Positions 13,895-14,725 of a DNA stretch of 14,725 bases are shown piece by piece. The notes under the pieces were generated by a model. That model searched no databases. It was not told the DNA's origin and saw only the letters and a program-made list of their open reading frames with translations. Positions within the stretch are counted from its first letter, which is position 1. Each line of letters starts with the position of its first letter. Both the position numbers and the translations under genes were made by a program. The DNA comes from CAYPEL01 sp964409635 (lineage in GTDB: Bacteria > Pseudomonadota > Gammaproteobacteria > DSM-19610): the NCBI GenBank assembly GCA_964409635.1, contig CAYPEL010000062.1, positions 1 through 14,725 on the forward strand, in the 5' to 3' direction.

Positions 13895-14636
13895 AAAAAA
13901 TCGTTTCAAACTCCGCTCATTTTATATATGGCACCGCTATATGGGCATCATGGCGGCCGGCTTCATGGTGCTGGTGGCAGTGACGGGTGTACTGCTCAAC
14001 CACACTGAATACTTTCAGTTTGACAGCCAGCATGTGCAATCCGACGGTGTGCTCGACTGGTACGGCATACAGGCGCCGGATGAATTACATTCCTTCATAG
14101 TCAAAGAACGCTACATTACGCTGATGGGTGAACACCTTTACATAGGTGAACTGGAAGTACCCGGCGACTATAAAACGCTGATTGGCGCTGTGAGCATGAA
14201 TGACATGCTGCTTATCGCCGTTGATGACCGGATATTATTAATGACTAACACCGGTGAACTCATCGAGCAACTGGGAAAAGAAGACGGAATACCCGCGGGC
14301 ATGAAACAGGTTGGCCTGGATCCGTCCGGCCGGTTTGTTATTGAAGGCAGTATTGATTTATATACTTCAAAAGATGACTTCCTTAGCTGGCAACATTGGA
14401 CGGGGGAGCAAACTGAAATACGCTGGGCAACAGCCACACCTACCGATAGACATCTGAAAAAGATGCTGCAATACCACTTCCGTGGCGAAGTCTTACCCAT
14501 GGAACGGGTCTTACTGGATTTACACAGCGGACGTTTCTTTGGGCCACTCGGCCCCTGGTTAATTGATGCATCAGCCGTACTGCTCATCCTGCTCAGCCTG
14601 ACCGGTGCCTGGATGTGGATCAAACGGCGGCGTTAA
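13875..14636 (+). CDS. PepSY-associated transmembrane protein
   Basis: A 253-residue inner-membrane protein with two membrane segments: about 24-42 (preceded by the conserved WHRYMG, H20) and about 228-249 (preceded by LDLHSGRFFG, H217). A ~185-residue loop, likely periplasmic, lies between. Paired His-containing helix ends of this type are the signature of PepSY_TM proteins, thought to bind heme and pass electrons across the membrane; many relatives have four helices, so this is a compact two-helix form. The ATG at 13875 lies inside the end of the FMN-protein gene, in a different frame, which implies translational coupling. A redox partner role for the flavoprotein (cytoplasmic or quinol electrons to periplasmic FMN) is a reasonable inference. 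Its C-terminus (KRRR) is cytoplasmic. Confidence 0.8.
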   Translation: MPKQHHRKNRFKLRSFYIWHRYMGIMAAGFMVLVAVTGVLLNHTEYFQFDSQHVQSDGVLDWYGIQAPDELHSFIVKERYITLMGEHLYIGELEVPGDYKTLIGAVSMNDMLLIAVDDRILLMTNTGELIEQLGKEDGIPAGMKQVGLDPSGRFVIEGSIDLYTSKDDFLSWQHWTGEQTEIRWATATPTDRHLKKMLQYHFRGEVLPMERVLLDLHSGRFFGPLGPWLIDASAVLLILLSLTGAWMWIKRRR

Positions 14637-14680
14637 GCTCCCGGTAAACAGATTGCCTGTAGATGTAGGGAGTGACAAAT

Positions 14681-14712
14681 AAAAAAAGGGGGCTTTTTTA
14701 AAAGCCCCCTTG
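14681..14712. terminator. Intrinsic terminator at the right edge, best oriented leftward
   Basis: GGGGGCTTT (14688-14696) pairs with AAAGCCCCC (14701-14709) around a 4-nt loop. Read leftward, the stem is followed by seven T (complement of 14681-14687), a strong terminator. Read rightward, only TT follows, so it is weaker for the PepSY gene. This implies a leftward gene lying beyond the window and convergent with the PepSY gene. Confidence 0.8.
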
Positions 14713-14725
14713 GATCCTTACTTTA

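Overview
The window reads as chromosomal DNA of a gammaproteobacterium outside the Enterobacterales. The 5' part of a 16S rRNA gene sits on the minus strand with an E. coli-like boxB/boxA/boxC leader. From memory, the order rrn - tyrosyl-tRNA synthetase (TyrZ subtype) - M23 peptidase - anmK - erpA - coiled-coil membrane protein - argC - hemJ matches the Pseudomonas aeruginosa PA0661-PA0668 region. Here a citrate synthase gene is inserted between anmK and erpA. No phage, IS, CRISPR or tRNA genes are visible.

Layout. 1-705: 16S 5' end, leader and two tandem sigma70 promoters, all leftward. 706-1902: tyrS, leftward, directly upstream of the rRNA promoters. 2182-4890: rightward cell-wall pair, M23 endopeptidase and anmK, separated by a ~159-bp palindromic repeat whose right end forms the anmK start. 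4946-6594: leftward citrate synthase (gltA) and erpA, separated by a terminator; the erpA promoter carries a strong candidate IscR type-1 site. 6767-8544: leftward argC and a coiled-coil inner-membrane protein. 8791-10144: rightward cluster of a possible 27-residue leader ORF, a membrane-anchored TlpA-like thioredoxin, hemJ and yggX. 10205-11880: leftward pair of a non-canonical A-type Fe-S carrier and an ATP-grasp ligase, with a perfect 15-bp hairpin over the ligase N-terminus. 12089-14636: rightward porin, a covalent-FMN (SGAT) periplasmic protein and a PepSY-type membrane protein. The window ends in a terminator that best serves a leftward gene beyond the edge.

How genes work together. Iron, Fe-S and redox handling recurs: two A-type carriers, YggX, HemJ, the thioredoxin, and the flavoprotein/PepSY pair, which looks like a small extracytoplasmic electron-transfer module of the flavinylated type. 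M23 and AnmK handle murein cleavage and recycling. TyrS beside rrn is translation-related.

The most interesting items are the palindromic element that supplies the anmK start, the IscR-like site at erpA, the hairpin at the ATP-grasp start, the divergent Fe-S carrier/ATP-grasp pair, and the porin-FMN-PepSY module. No clearly new multi-gene system is proven by the sequence alone.
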